Source of the DNA: Prorocentrum cordatum
Lineage: Eukaryota > Sar > Dinophyceae > Prorocentrales > Prorocentraceae
Reading direction: 5' to 3'
DNA length: 64,000 bases
Assembly (NCBI GenBank): GCA_963575745.1
Contig: CAUYUJ010014176.1
Location: 77,501 to 141,500, forward strand
The position numbers and the translations under genes were made by a program. Below, piece after piece: positions 20,927 through 33,251 of this stretch (positions within the stretch are counted from its first letter, which is position 1; each line of letters opens with the position of its first letter). Under the pieces are notes generated by a model. That model did no database searches, was not told the DNA's origin, and saw only the letters and a list, made by a program, of their open reading frames with translations.

Positions 20927-23900
20927 CTAATTCACTGCTGCTGCTCCGCTCACTGTCTCCTGCTGCGTTGGACCTGGCTGCTCACTATTTCCTGCTGCGC
21001 TGGCACTCGGTCCGCTCAGTCCATCATCCGCCCTGGCTCCCTCTCCAGCGCCCCCCTCGGTGCTGAGCCAATCTTCCTCACGGCTCTCTCCTTCTTGAGA
21101 AGGTTGCACAGGATGACGCCCAGCTGGTGGGGAGTCTCGCCGAACTTGAACTGGAACCTGCACTTCTCCTGGCCGTTCGCTTCCTTGCCCTTGTTGCGTC
21201 TGACGCGAACATCAGCACCGTGCCTGCGATGCGCTCGTAGTTCTTGGTGTTGTTGGCGTCCATGATAGCCTCCCCGTAGTACCTCTCGACTTCTTTCTGT
21301 GCTGCTCCTTTCTCCAGCGTTTTGCCCATGTACGCGCAGACCTCTGTTCAGACTCTGATGTGCGGCGATCCCAGGCTGCCTGTGTCGACCTCCTCTCCGC
21401 GCTTCGCTTTCTGGTGCAGTGCTTGCGCATCCTCGTTGTACTTGCGTCCTGTCCCGAGCCCCGTAGTAGCGATACCCGCTGACGTCACGATCTCCCACGT
21501 CTGTAGTACCGCCGCTGCCAGTTCTGCCTGCTCCTGCGCCAGCGTCAGGGTGAGTGTCGCTGTGATGTCGAGCATCTGCTGGTTGTTGTTGCCTTGGCCC
21601 GCTGGTGACATTCCTTGCGGTCCTCGTCTCGCTCGGCTGCGGTCCTGTGCCCGTTGTCCCGCGGGTACGCCTGCCATCGCCTGCGGTCTCTGGTTGAATA
21701 TTGACATCGCGTGCTGGCTGCAACATCGGTCTCGGGAGATGTGTACACAGGTGCCGAAACATAGCTATCCGAGTCCAAGGCATAATGACTACAGAGCGGA
21801 CATTGTGGCGTATGCGGCTTCGCCGCATGCTGATTCTTGGTCTTGTCTCTGTTGCACGCTCCCCGTACTATACTCCTGGCTAGATGTTTCCAAGCCGTGC
21901 CCCTGCATGTAGATATATGCTTGCAATTGATGCACTCGTTGTTGCTTGTAAGGGTGGCTGCGAGGTTGTGAAGGTGGTGCGTTTTGATGATGTTGCTGTG
22001 TAATGCTTTCACATTCTCCCACCCCGTCTTCTAGTTCACATTTCCAGGATCTGTTTTCTTGTAGAGCTAAATCTTCCTGATGTTCGGCTGTTCTCTCCAG
22101 TACTCCAGGAGGGGGGACTGCTACCGTTAGTTTGCTTGCTCGTACCTCCCGAACGTCTAGTAGGTGTAGCTGTTCTCGAACTTTCAAGGCGAATAGGCGA
22201 CCGAGTCAGATTTCATCTGCATCTCCCAAGGTGTTGACAAAACTTTGCGAAACCCTGCATGCGTATCGGATGTCCCCGAGAAACCGTTCGGCCCATGGAT
22301 CCGTGTGGCTGGTGAGTTCGTCTCCTTCATCGTTCTCATCCATCGTATCAAATCCGAGCTTTGCGAACAGGGTTACGATGAGCTGTCTGTGATTATTCTG
22401 GTGCATGATAATCTTCTTGAGCCATCCACGTCGTCGTACCAGTGCTTCCTCCGCTGGCGGCAGTCTGCCAGCGGCGGAAGACTTCCAGCGTGCTAAGTGA
22501 CCGCACGCTGCCGTCCTCTCTCGGCCTTGTGGCGTCTCCTCTCATGGCCTTGCGCAGCAGCGCTCCCATCGCACGCTGTAGCTGGTTGTAATCGCAGGGC
22601 GTCGGCAGGTAGCACTCGATGCAAGCCAGCCCCGTGTTGATTACCCAGCATATCAGTGCTGCTCCTTTCCATCGGTGCGGTACGTTGGCCTTGCCCCAGA
22701 AGGCCCCGCACTCGTAGTAGCTCTTCCTCATGGCCCTGATCCGCAGTGCCAGCTCCGCTGCGTAGCCCTGCGTGGGGCTGACCTGTGGTCCCGAGTATCT
22801 AGCCGTCGGCAGCGTGCGTCACGGTAATCGATGGTCTCTGTCATGCTCGAGTAGGTGATGGGCCCGTCGGGTGCCTGCACCTTGGAAGTAGACGATGTTC
22901 TCCTGTTTGTCCTGGTTCCGGCGCATGCCGATCTCTCGGAATCGATCGTTGAGGTTCTCATGGACCCTTCTCGCTTGTTGTGCCATGTGTGCCGCATTTT
23001 CCGTCTTGCCTCCCAATATGATCTTGCGTAGGTCGCCCGCGTTTTTTGCAAGTCTCACGTGCACTGGTTGTTGGAATAGCTCGCTGCGTCCGTACAGGAG
23101 TTTGGCGTACTCCAGGTTGTCGTTGCAATCTTTGACCCAGCGTTGGACGCATGGTGCGAAGCTCGGCACGAAGTTGCGTACCATGTACGGGTCGCCTATG
23201 AGACCGCCGCAGTGTGGCTTGATCCATACCCCTCCTCGCTGTCTCTGCACGGTATTCGGCATGTAGCCCGTCGGTATCTCTGCTCTTCCAAGTCCCACGC
23301 ATTTTCTGGCATGATTTGGCTGTTGGCCGCGTCCATCGTGATCCATGAGCAGCTGGCGAACGCGTTTGACATGTCCTTCATGATCGTGATGAAGTTGTGT
23401 CCTGCCTTTCGTGCCCTGTACTCGACCACCGCCATGCCTAGTATCGTTTTTTCTCTCCTCCGTCCTCTGATGAAGCCGTAGTCCTGGTCCGTATGTACTC
23501 GTTTCTGCTGTCGTCGCATGCATGCCGCGTAGTATGCCTTTCCAATCGGGTCCATGATGTGATATATCCTCTCGCCTGGTGGTCCTGGTTTATTGTTCTT
23601 CTTGACTGCTGTCGCTGCGCTTTGGTGACACTTGACTGGTGTGGTGTTGCTCATCCGAACTGCTGCCAACGCTGCTCGGAATACGTCGTGGAAGTGTGCT
23701 GGTTGTGTCGGTTCTGCTGGTGCTCCCAGTCCCTGTGTCGTTGTGTCGTGTTGTCGTAGTCGCGGAGCAGTCGTCTCCATAGCTCCGATGGTGCTGCCGT
23801 CGTGGGTACCGCTCGTCGTAGCTTAGCTTTCTTCGGGCTGTAGCTGATGTGCTCCATGTCCCGGTCGATGATATCCTTCAGCTCGTTCTCGTCGTAGTCC

Positions 23901-24517
23901 ATTGGCTCCGCGTGACAGGTATATGAGGAAGTTTCGCTTCTTGTTGCTGCGCTCCTTCCATGCCGCCCTGTCCACCTGGTAGCTTCCAAACATCCAGCCA
24001 TTCCTGTCGTGTAGGTTGTACTGTGTCGTTGGTCCAGTAGTCTGGATGAGAGGCATATCTGCCTCCTGCGATAAGTCGTGTGAGACTTCCCAGGCGCGCA
24101 AGGTCCCTGCATTCCCATGCCTCGTATAGTTCTGCCACCCGTTCGTCCGCCTTCTTCGTGTACTCCTCCTTCCTCATGGCCGCGCACTCCTTCGTTATCC
24201 TGCGTAGTTGGTTCTCCAAGTGCTTCAGGTGCTCTTCGTTCTGATCTGTGGGGTCTTCCTCTGTGTACGGGTTCTGCGTGTCGTCCTTCACGTTCGGCTC
24301 ATCTGTCTCTGTCCGGTTATAGTGTATGATTCCCTTCCCATACTTGTCATCTGGTATCTCGATGCGTAGCGTGTCCCTGTCGCATCGTAGCTGTTCCCGT
24401 AGGTGGCGACGTTGTCGGAGCAGTTCCATCCGCTGGTGTCGTAGTGTCTCGTACTCTGGTGCAGGTCGAGGTTGGCTACCGTATACTGGTTGTGCAGCCT
24501 TTCGATTCCCTTGTGCA
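20927..24517 (-). pseudogene. LINE reverse transcriptase polyprotein, frameshifted
   Basis: Reading from 24517 downward: a helical N-terminal region (YETLRHQRMELLRQRRHLRE), a linker (ARLGSLTRLIAGGRYASHPD), then CHAEPMDYDENELKDIIDRD and APSELWRRLLRDYDN. The RT follows: RIYHIMDPIGKAYYAACMRR, YGFIRGRRREKTILGMAVVE, motif A FITIMKDMSNAFASCSW near 23390, and GLIGDPYMVRNFVPSFAPC near 23200. The position of the catalytic YADD reads LEYAKLLYG, so both aspartates are lost. C-terminal pieces include WKGAALICWVINTGLACIEC (22680-22620) and a zinc-finger-like NECINCKH (about 21940) with QCPLCSH downstream (about 21800). At least five frame changes are needed. It belongs to a LINE family abundant in dinoflagellates as recalled. 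Confidence 0.75.
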
Positions 24518-24897
24518 TCGGGGGAGGAGGAGGAGGAGGAGGAGGAGGAGGAGGAGGAGAGGAGGAGGAGGAGGAGGAGGAGGAGGAGGAGGGAGGAGGG
24601 GGGGGCGGCGGAGGAGGAGGAGGAGGAGGAGGAGGAGGAGGAGGAGGAGGAGGAGGAGGAGGAGGAGGAGGAGGAGGAGGAGGAGGATGAGGAGGAGGAG
24701 GAGGAGGAGGAGGAGGAGGAGGAGGAGGAGGAGGAGGGAGGAGGAGGAGGAGGAGGAGGAGGAGGAGGAGGAGGAGAGGAGGAGGAGGAGGAGGAGGAGG
24801 GAGGAGGAGGAGGAGGAGGAGAGGAGGAGGAGGAGGAGGAGGAGGAGGAGGAGGAGGAGGAGGAGGAGGAGGAGGAGGAGGAGGAGGAGAGGGAGGA
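24518..24897 (+). repeat. GGA array
   Basis: Nearly 380 bp of (GGA)n with GAGA and GGGA interruptions, directly upstream of the 5' end of the minus-strand LINE coding sequence. Confidence 0.97.
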
Positions 24898-24929
24898 AAC
24901 AGGAAACAGGAGGAATAGGGGAGAAGAAG

Positions 24930-26360
24930 GAGGAGGCCTCTTAGGAGCCTGTGGGGGCCACTCTTGGGACCTCATGGGAGCTTCCTGGGAGCTTTTTGGG
25001 GTCTCTTGTGGGCCTTCGTAGGCCCCTTGGGGGCGTTTTGTGGGGCTTCTTAGGGGGGCTTTTTGTGGTTGTCTTACGGCGTTCCTGGCCCGTCTGACGC
25101 CGTCGGAAGCCGTCTTGGCTGCCTCTCTGAACCGACTTGGGGTCCTCTTGGGGTGCTTCATGACGGTCTTGAAGGCCACTTTGGGCGTTTTGTGGGTCTC
25201 TTCGGCCGTCTTGGGGCCCTCTTGGGACCGTCTTGGAGGCTTCTTGGGCCGTCATGGGGTCCTCTTGTAGGCCTTGGAGGCCATCTTGGGGCGATCTTGG
25301 GGGCCTCTGGGGCCGTCTTGGGCCGTCGGAATGCCGAACAGTAGCCCCAATCCTTCAAAAACCTAAAGGAAATACATGATTTTGGCCTCTTCGGGCCTTC
25401 CTGGAGGACCCTTGGAGGCCTCTTTGGCCATCTTCGGGTCTTCTTGTGCGCTTCTTGGCCCGTCTTGGACTATCTTGGACCATCTTGGCGGTATTCGAGG
25501 CACCTTGGGACCGTCTTGGAGTCATCTTGGGGCTATCTAGGGCTCTCTTGGGGCCATCTTGACCGTCTTCGAGGCATCATGGCCTTCTTGGAGGCCATCT
25601 TGAAGCCATTCTAAAGGAAAAAGCCGACGAGACACGCACCCCGGCTCAATGGACCGAAGCCCCAGGGGGAGTGCTAAGCAGAACCAAAAACCATCAGACG
25701 TCTGGCACGCTGGGCCCCCTGTGGCAAGACCACAAGGGGCGGCGGATCCAGTGGCCGTCGGTCAGACCAGCCAACGTGCCTGGGTCGTGGAGGGGGGCCT
25801 CTGTTGGAGGCTTGTGTAGGGTCTCTTGCGCGGCGTGTTGAAGGTATTTTTCGGGCCTTTTGGGGCCTCCTCGAAGTTGTTGGGAGCTTCCGGGGTCCTT
25901 TTCTGAGCCTTTAGGGGCATGTTGGGGGTCGTGAGGGGCACTTTTTGAGGAGAGGCTCCCAAGACCCCTTCGCTTCCCTTCTCTTGGCTGCTTTGGGCGG
26001 CCTCTTGGGCCGTCTTATTGGTCCTCCTGGGCCGTCTTGGGGCTCTCTTGGGGGCTTTTCGGGCCATCTTGGGGCTATGTTGGAACCTCCTAGGCCGTCT
26101 TGGGCGTTGTGAAGCCCTGAAAGCGGAGAGCGCTAACGGCAAACACGCACACGGGGAATCAGTCATTGTTGCTTCTTGGGCCCTCTTAGCGGTCCTCTGG
26201 GAGCACTCTTGGGCTGCCTTGGAAGTGTCGTGGGCCGTCTTGAAGCCATCTTTGATTGTTTGGGGAATGATTTTGGGTTGTTTCGAAGCTCTCTTGTGTT
26301 GTCTTTGCGATCGTTTTGGGCCCTCTTGGGCCGTCTTGGGGGATCTCCGGCCTCGAAAGG
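24930..26360 (+). repeat. Degenerate CTTGGGGCC(G)T minisatellite
   Basis: Loose 10-33 bp repetition of cgtcttggggccntcttggg across 24930-25600 and 25780-26350, interrupted by a more unique block at 25610-25780. Minus-strand frames give a PKTAQEAPKT-type repeat peptide that is compositional. Related to 16675-17115. Confidence 0.8.
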
Positions 26361-27034
26361 TGCATCGGGGAGCGTGTGCCCTCCTCCTCCCCCCCCCGGC
26401 CCCTCCCCTTCTGAAGCGGTTTTGGACCCCAGGAGAGGGGGGCAAGGGGGAGGGGAATCGCCAATCCAAATGTGTGGCTCCATGCTTGCGTGCAGTACGA
26501 ATGTTACGATATAGTGCAATGCAATTCCCTGGCGCAACACATTTAGAATACATCTGCCCCTGCAATACATTTGCAGTGCGTCGCTCGCCCGCACTGCCAC
26601 TAGCGGTTGTGCAGTGCCAGACAACGCGCTCCATACCAAGCGCGTCAAGTATCGATGCGAGTAGCGTCGCAGATGAACCGCCGAGGTCTTCGAACGCATT
26701 TCGAGACGCCATTCTGCCGTTTGCGCCGGTTCTTTGTATGTCCCGAGGCCGCTCGCATGCGCGCGCGTTGCAACGAAAGGCGTAAGGGCGCAATCGCTTC
26801 GCACGGGCCAGGCACATCTTTCCAGGCCAGCTAGCTCTGTGCCACCACCCCCTCTTAGCTGGACCTTGTTTGGGCTGCCCAGAACAATCGGCGGGAGTCA
26901 AATTACTGCAAGGTGTCGCCCGGCCAGGGTCTGGTGGATGTTTCGCGCGAGGGACGATGCTCATGACCAGGACGGCAGACGTTAGTGCCGAGCCCTAGCC
27001 CGGAGTGCGCACGCCCACTTGTCTGGCAACGCTG
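26361..27034. other. Unique-looking stretch, no gene recognised
   Basis: C-run near 26388, then low-repeat sequence rich in tgcaatgcaa/gcaatac words (26505-26580). Frames on both strands are long but share no recognisable motifs. No splice-flanked exon or tRNA was identified. Confidence 0.4.
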
Positions 27035-29838
27035 AGTCCAGTTGGAGTAGGCCTTGGTGGAGCCAGGGGAATCCATTGGGCCAACAATTGCACTTGGCCT
27101 CCTCTTGGGCGACGCTACGCTCAGTTGGAACACGACCAGTTGATGCCAAGGGGATCCATTGGGCCTACAGCTGGACTTGGCTTGTTCTTTGGCGACGCTA
27201 AATAGCAAGTCCAGTTAGAGTCAAGGGGACCCGCTGTGCCTACAACTTGATTTTGCCTCCTCTTGGGCGACGGTAAAGTAGCAGGTACAGTTTGAGCCAA
27301 GGGGATTCATTAGGCCTTCAGCTGGATTTCGGATCCTCTTGGGCGACGCTAAGTCCAGTTGGAACAAGTCCAAGTGGAGCCAAGCGGGCCCATTGGGCCT
27401 ACAACCAGACTTGGCCTCCTGTTCGGTGATGCTAATTCCAGTTGTAACAAGGCCTGTTGGAGCCAAGGGGGTCCATTGAGCCTACAATTGGACTTGAGTA
27501 CCTTTTGGGCGACGCTGAGTCCAGTTGGAACAAGGTCAGCTGGAATCAAAGCGATCCATTGGGCTTATAACTGGACTTTGCCTCCTCTTAAGCGACGCTG
27601 GGTCCATTTGGAGCAAGTCCAGGTGGAGCCAAGAGGATCCTCTGGGCCTACAGCTGGACTTGGGTACCTCTTGGGCGACTCTGAGTCCAGTTGGAATAGG
27701 TCCAGTTGGAGCCAAGGAGGTCCAATGGGCCTACACATGGACTTGGTTTTCTCTGGGGCGACGATAAGGCCAGTTGGAAAAAGTCCATTTGGAGACAGGG
27801 GGTCCACAAGGGGGTCCATTAGGCCTAGATCTTGACTTGGGTTTGTCTTGGGTGACGCTAAGTCCATTTGGAACAAGGTCAGCTGGAGTCAAAGCGATCC
27901 CTTGGGGCTATAACTGGATTTTGCCTCATCTTGGGCGACGCTGAGTCCATTCGGAACAAGTCCAGTTGGAGCCAAGAGGATACTCTGGGCCTACAGCTGG
28001 ACTTGGGTACCTCTTGGGCGACGCTGAGTCCAGTTGGAACAAGTCCAGTTGTAGCCAAGGGGGTCCTTTGGGCCTATAACTGGTCTTTGCTTCCTCCTTG
28101 GGCGACGCTGAGTCCAGGAGTAGCATGTCAAGTTGGAGCCAAGGGGGTATTAGACCTACAACTGGACGTTTCCTCCTCCTGGGTGACGCGAAGTCCAGTT
28201 GGAACAAGTACAGTTGGAGCCAAGGGGATTCATTGGGCCTACACTTTGATTTTGCCTCCTCTTGGGCGGCGCTGAGTCGTCCAGTTGGAAAGCATCCAAT
28301 TGGAGCCAGGGGGGCCCGTTGGGCCTACAACCGGACTTGGCCTCCTCATTGGTGACGCTAAGGCCTGCAACTAGATTTAGCATACTCTTGGGCGACGCCC
28401 AGCAGGAACACATCCAGTTAGAGCCAAGGGGAGCCATTGGGCCTGCAACTGAATTTGGCCTCGTGGGTGACGCTAAGGCCAGTTGGAACAAGTCCGGTTG
28501 GAGCCGAGGGGGTCCATTGAGCCTACAATTGGACTTGGGTACCTCTTGGGCGACGCTGAGTCCAGTTGGAACAAGTCCAGGTGGACTCAAGGGGACCACT
28601 GCCTACAACTGGACATGGCCTCCTCTTGGGCGACGCTAAGTCCAGTTGAAACAAGTCAAGGTGGAGCCTAGGGGATCCATTGGGCCTACACATGGAGTAC
28701 GCTTCCTCTTGGGCGACGGTAAGTCCAGTTGGAACAAGTACAGTTGGAGCCAGGGGATCCATTGAGCCCTCAACTCGACTTGTGTTCCTCTTGGGCGACG
28801 CTGAGTCCATCTGGAGCAAGTCCAGTTGGAGCCAGGGGGGTCATTTGTGCCTATAACTGGTCTTTGCTTCCTCCTTGGGCGACGCTAATTTCAGTTGGAA
28901 CACACCCAGTTGGAACCAAGGGGGTTCATTGGGCCTGCACCTGGATATAGTCTTTTCGGGCGACGCTATGTTCATTTTGAACAAGCCAGGTTGGAACCAA
29001 GGGGGTCCATTGGACCGACAACTGGACTTGGCCTCCTCCTGGGTGACGCGAAGTCCAGTTGGAACAAGTCCAGGTCGAGTCAAGGGGGTCCTTTAGGTCT
29101 ACAGCTGGACTTGGGTACCTCTTGGGCGACGCTAAGTCCAGTTGGACAAAGTCCAGTTTGAGCCAAGGGGATCCATTGGGCCTACAACTGGACTTGGCCT
29201 CTCCTTGGGCGACGCTAAGTCCAGTTGGAACACGTCCGGTTGGAACCAAGGGGATCTATTGTGCCTACAATTGGACTTTGCCTCCTCTTGGGCGACGGTA
29301 AGTAGCAGGTACAGTTTGAGCCAAGGGGATTCATTAGGCCTTCAGCTGGATTTCGGATCCTCTTGGGCGACGCTAAGTCCAGTTGGAACAAGTCCAAGTG
29401 GAGCCAAGGGGGCCTACAACCAGACTTGGCCTCCTGTTTGGTGATGCTAATTTCAGTTGGAACAAGGCCTGTTGGAGCCAAGGGGGTCCATTGAGCCTAC
29501 AATTGGACTTGAGTACCTCTTTGGCGACGCTAAGTCGAGTGGGAACGTTGAGCCTACACCTGGATGTGCCTCCTCATGGGCGACGCTGAGCCCAGTTGGA
29601 CCAAATACAGTTGGAGCCAAGGTCCTCTGGGCCAACAACTGGACCTGGGTTCCTCTTGGGGGACGCTGAGTCCAGTTGGAACAAGGCTGGTTAGAGCCAA
29701 GGGGCCCATGGGGCCCACAACTGAACTCTTGTTCCTTGCGGTCGACGCTGAACCCAGTGGAACAAGGCAGGTTGGGGCCAAGGGGGTCCATTGGGCCTAC
29801 AGCTGGACTTTGCCTCCTCTTGGGCGACGCTGAGTCCA
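27035..29838 (+). repeat. Regular 83-bp satellite array, about 34 copies
   Basis: Unit words: agtccagttggaacaagtcc, agttggagccaagggggtcc, attgggcctacaactggac and cctcttgggcgacgct. The gacgct anchor falls at 27111, 27194, 27345, 27428, 27511, 27594, 27677 and 27760; most steps are exactly 83 bp, with two 75-76 bp units between 27194 and 27345. Because 83 is not divisible by 3, all frames drift and short open frames recur; none is a gene. Confidence 0.95.
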
Positions 29839-29839
29839 G

Positions 29840-30075
29840 ACGAAGAAGGCACGTTGAAGCGAAGGCGCTCTATCAGCTGGGACTCCACCTGGCTTTCGCC
29901 TCTCTCGAACACGGCCTCCTGCCCCACGATGCCCTGCAGCGGAGGCCCCGTGGCGGCCGATCTGTTTTGCCCTCCGGACAGGCGGAGGACGCCGGGAAGG
30001 CGTCCTCGAGCTCCGACTCCGACGGCTCCAGCAGCGACGAGGGCGGCGGCGCGGGCCAGAAGGAAGTGGCCTCCC
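29840..30075 (+). CDS. Candidate exon, unidentified (possibly part of SLU7)
   Basis: Sequence becomes protein-like immediately after an AG at 29838-29839 at the end of the 83-bp array. The frame reads RRHVEAKALYQLGLHLAFAS, LEHGLLPHDALQRRPRG, then an acidic serine block (SSSSDSDGSSSDEGG) and GQKEVA. A serine/aspartate block is present in animal SLU7 near the C-terminus, and the exon lies upstream on the same strand as the SLU7 exons, but the first half has no match recalled from SLU7. The donor site is not determined. Confidence 0.35.
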
Positions 30076-30199
30076 TTACCCCCCCCTCTCTCCCCTGTCG
30101 GCCGACGATCGCCCGCGAGTGCAGATGCTGGGTCGTCAAACGATCCATCGTGCCTCTGGTGGGTCGGACTCCGATCTTTGATGAGTCCGACCACGAGGG

Positions 30200-31415
30200 C
30201 TTCGGGCATAGTCAACCCGCATAGGAAGGATGGGCAAGCTTCCCAAGGGTACCCTTGCATCCTTGCCTCCTCGGTCCATCCTTCGCCACTTCCGTTGGCC
30301 GCGCCCCGCTCGAGAAGCTCCGACATGGGCGTCCAAGGTCCTTGCACCTTGCATCCTTATCGCGCATCCTTCTAGTACGGGCTGACTGCAGGCCCTGTTC
30401 TTGACCGCCTTTGGGGCCAGCCCAAGCCGAGCCCCTGGCCCGCCTCCTGCGGGGGAGAGGTCGTGTGCGGGCTGGGCAGCGAGAGGACGGCCTGGCGGAG
30501 GGGCGGCACCGCCGCCACTCCGCCTCCCAGCGCGCGGGAGCGTCTCGGACCTTCCTCCAGGACGGAGGAAGCGCCTGGCAGGCCCAGCCCAGGTCTCTGG
30601 GCCTCCCAGATGTGGTCGGAGTATATGGGATGGGGTTGGCCCTTCCCCTTGCTGATCAGAGGTGTTGCTCCTCGGGACTCTTGACATTGTTGCCGCCGCG
30701 GCAGGACCAGGGCTGGCTGCGGCAATGTGGGTTCTGCACGTGCTGCCCCAACAACGTTACAGAACTTGAGCTGTTGCAGAAATAACTCTGGGGTCCGAGG
30801 ATCGCGCCGCATCGCCAATGCATCGCCATGCGCACGTCGCCGGTGCAACGCCGACGCCGCCGATGCATCGTCGATGCATCTGCGATGCACCGGCGATGCG
30901 GCGCGACCCTCCGACTCCATCTACTCGGACCCCATCCAGGAGGCCTCTAAGGTCTCAGATGACATGTTATTTTCAATACTTTTTTCTCGATGTCGGCCTC
31001 TGGGGCCCGTGATCGGGCTCCAGGGCCCTCAATGATGGAGCAGGGACAAGCAACTACCCCCTGGGAATGGGTCGGTCCGTGCGTTGAAAAAACGGATCGT
31101 CGGATGTTTGGGAAGCTGAGGATAAATTGCTCGAGAGGGTTTCGGAGCGCCCTCAGCGTTCTGGGGCGCTCTTAAACGGCCGTATATGTTCAAGACCCGC
31201 CAGTTCTTAGAGATTCATGGATTTATTCTCATTCGGACTTATCCTGGTCCTGGCTTCGCCTTGAAGCACGCAACTTTCCTATGTTACCCTTGCGTCCTTC
31301 CCCTTCGGCCCATCCTTAGCCGCTTTCGCTGGCCGCGCCCCGCCCGCAAAGGGTCGACATGGTCTTCCAAGGCCATTGCATCCTTATCGTGCGTCCTTCT
31401 TACACGGGGTGACCG
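30200..31415 (+). repeat. Dispersed repeat pair of about 170 bp and intervening non-coding DNA
   Basis: Bases 30205-30380 (ggccgcgccccgctcgagaag ... ttgcatccttatcgcgcatcc) match 31255-31415 (ggccgcgccccgcccgcaaag ... ttgcatccttatcgtgcgtcc). Between them, 30830-30905 is a GATGCATCG-rich minisatellite. No gene is recognised. Confidence 0.75.
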
Positions 31416-32384
31416 TACGGATAGAATGGTGGCGAATACCATTGGCAGTTGATGCCCGTGTTGAGCAGGACTCGCGGTCGGTGTCGCCGCAGACGTCGTC
31501 CATTTGGGACCAATTGCGCCTGCCCAGCAGCGGCCGGTGTTTGTTTTGGGCAACATGTCTGTTGGGCATCGTCTCCATTGCTTCCGTCTTCTCTTCGGGC
31601 GTACCAGTACTCGTCGGTCGTTGAACGTATGATCGTTTGGATTTCCAGATCCTAATTTCCTTTCGGCGCCTTCCTACTTCAATCATCGAGTGCGGAAGCC
31701 AAACCCTCCTTCACCGCCTTCTCTTTTCGTGTTTCTACCCGCTTCTTCCGATTGACGGGTAGAGGTCACCCTCAGGGATGTTAAGATGATTGCGCTTCGT
31801 GGGTTGCGGCCTGGGCTGGGGAGTTGCCATTCTCTAGGGCGGCCTCGCTAAGGCGCGAATATGAGCGCGCGTCACGCATCGTGCAGCGCGACGCGCGAAG
31901 ATAGGTGACCTAGAAGCACTCGGGTTGGAGGTCGAGCCTCCATCCTTGGAGGTTGCTGAGCCTTCGGGACGAGGTCTTTGGGGCCCCTGGGCCCTAGGAG
32001 ACCTCCGACAACATTGTTGAGTCCGCCGAAGAGACGCTGAACACGTCAGAACATCGCCGAAAGCAGCCGAAAATCTACGACCTCCCCGAGACCTCCAGGG
32101 GGGACACATTCTGCAGAAGACTCCTGAGATCGAGGACGCCATCTGCACACCTGCACCGATCCTGGGCCCAGGAGGAGCCCGGCCAGGATCCGTGCAGGTG
32201 CATCGCAGGCGGTAGGCGCTCTCTCGCGAAAAAATCCGCCGAAGACTCCGGAAACATCCCGGCGACCCTGCAATATTTGTCGATCCCCCCTGGAGATGCC
32301 CTGCTGTGCTGAGCTTGGGCAGGATCTTGAGGGCAAGCCAATGGTGGCGACGAGAGGGGCTCCCGGGGAGGCTAGGGCACGATC
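31416..32384. other. No gene recognised
   Basis: A short frame at 31490-31623 ends with a hydrophobic stretch (LFWATCLLGIVSIASVFSSG) after a possible acceptor (gccgcag at 31493), but it has no further support. Bases 31665-31790 share cttcctacttca and cttcttccga(t/c)tgacgggtag with 33415-33470. Confidence 0.4.
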
Positions 32385-32588
32385 GGCGGCGAGCCCGTGG
32401 GGGAAGTGAGAAGGAGAAGACCTTCTCTGAAGGCTCGGGGAGTCCCGCTGGCCTTCTGCTGAATTTCCGAAGCCTTCCCAGAGACACAGAAAGCTTCTCA
32501 GAAGGCGACGGGGCTTCTGAGAAGCCCTGGCGCCTTCTGAGAAGGCGTTCTCCTTCTCACTCTCCCCCCTCGCTCGTCGCCGAGAGGA
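32385..32588. mobile_element. CTTCTCAGAAG foldback element, copy 2
   Basis: Imperfect terminal inverted repeats: left ggcggcgagcccgtggggga-agtgagaagg and right ccttctcactctcccccctc-gctcgtcgcc. Internal palindromes include cttctcagaaggcgac and gccttctgagaaggcg. Confidence 0.85.
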
Positions 32589-32689
32589 GGAAAGCCAAGA
32601 GCGTCGAACCTCGAACCTCCATCCAGTCTGCTCCTACCTTGTTTCCCTGGCCCCTCCCGGGGCCGTCCTGGCCGGCTGCTTTCAAGGTA

Positions 32690-32812
32690 CGCCCTCCGAA
32701 GAGCCTTGATCCTCGAACCCCGATCTTCGATCCTCGGTCCTTGATCCTCGATTCTCGAATCTCGAACCTCGATCTCCGAGGATCGATCCTCGATAGCCGA
32801 TCGACAGCCTTC
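32690..32812 (+). repeat. CGATCCTCGAAC-type 12-bp degenerate minisatellite
   Basis: Irregular tandem tcgatcctcgaa, ctcgaacctcgatc words. Confidence 0.85.
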
Positions 32813-33086
32813 AGTTAAGGTCAGACAGGCCCAGGAGCGGCACAGACCGCTCCAGAGCGTTCCGGAGTGCCTTGGAGCGGCCGCGGCGCCGGATACATCC
32901 TCCAGAACCGCCAGGTCTCAGAGACCCCCGATTCATCGGAAGCACCAGCCGCGGAGGAGAAGGAAGACAAGGAGCAGTGGGGAAGCTGGCAATTTCCATC
33001 CGCCGCTCATCGGATCCCTGGGCAAGCGGGAGGCCCCCGATCCATCCCGCTCCGAGCTTGTCCCGCTTTTGGCGTCGGCTCGTGAG

Positions 33087-33251
33087 GAGGCCACCGCCGA
33101 GAAGCGCAAGGCCAAGGCCCTGGCGGGCCTGAAGCTCATGGCCGGCGGCGAGCAGGGCGGCGAGGCCGCCGCGGCCTCCGCGGCCGCCCCGGACGGCGCG
33201 GAGGCCGCGGCCGCGTACAAGCTCCGCGGCGAGACGAACTCAGACCGCACA
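33087..33251 (+). CDS. Candidate exon, Lys/Ala-rich, possibly SLU7
   Basis: An AG at 33085-33086 precedes a 55-codon block that starts EATAEKRKAKALAGLKLMAG, is Ala/Gly-rich in the middle and ends YKLRGETNSDRT. It is followed at 33252 by GTACGT, a good donor. G/C-ending codons dominate. It lies 1.6 kb upstream of the first assured SLU7 exon on the same strand, and the lysine-rich stretch could correspond to the low-complexity linker after the SLU7 zinc-binding core. However, the end phase (0) does not match the start phase of the 34883 exon, so membership is unproven. Confidence 0.45.

Noticed and set aside
24930-26360. Gln/Pro/Lys-rich minus-strand protein (PKTAQEAPKR-type repeats)
   Set aside because: It follows from a degenerate CTTGGGGCC minisatellite; there is no start context, no exon boundaries and no conserved domain.
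27035-29838. Family of repeated genes (many open frames reading LGDAESSWNKS-type peptides)
   Set aside because: The unit is 83 bp, so frames rotate and no consistent reading exists across units.
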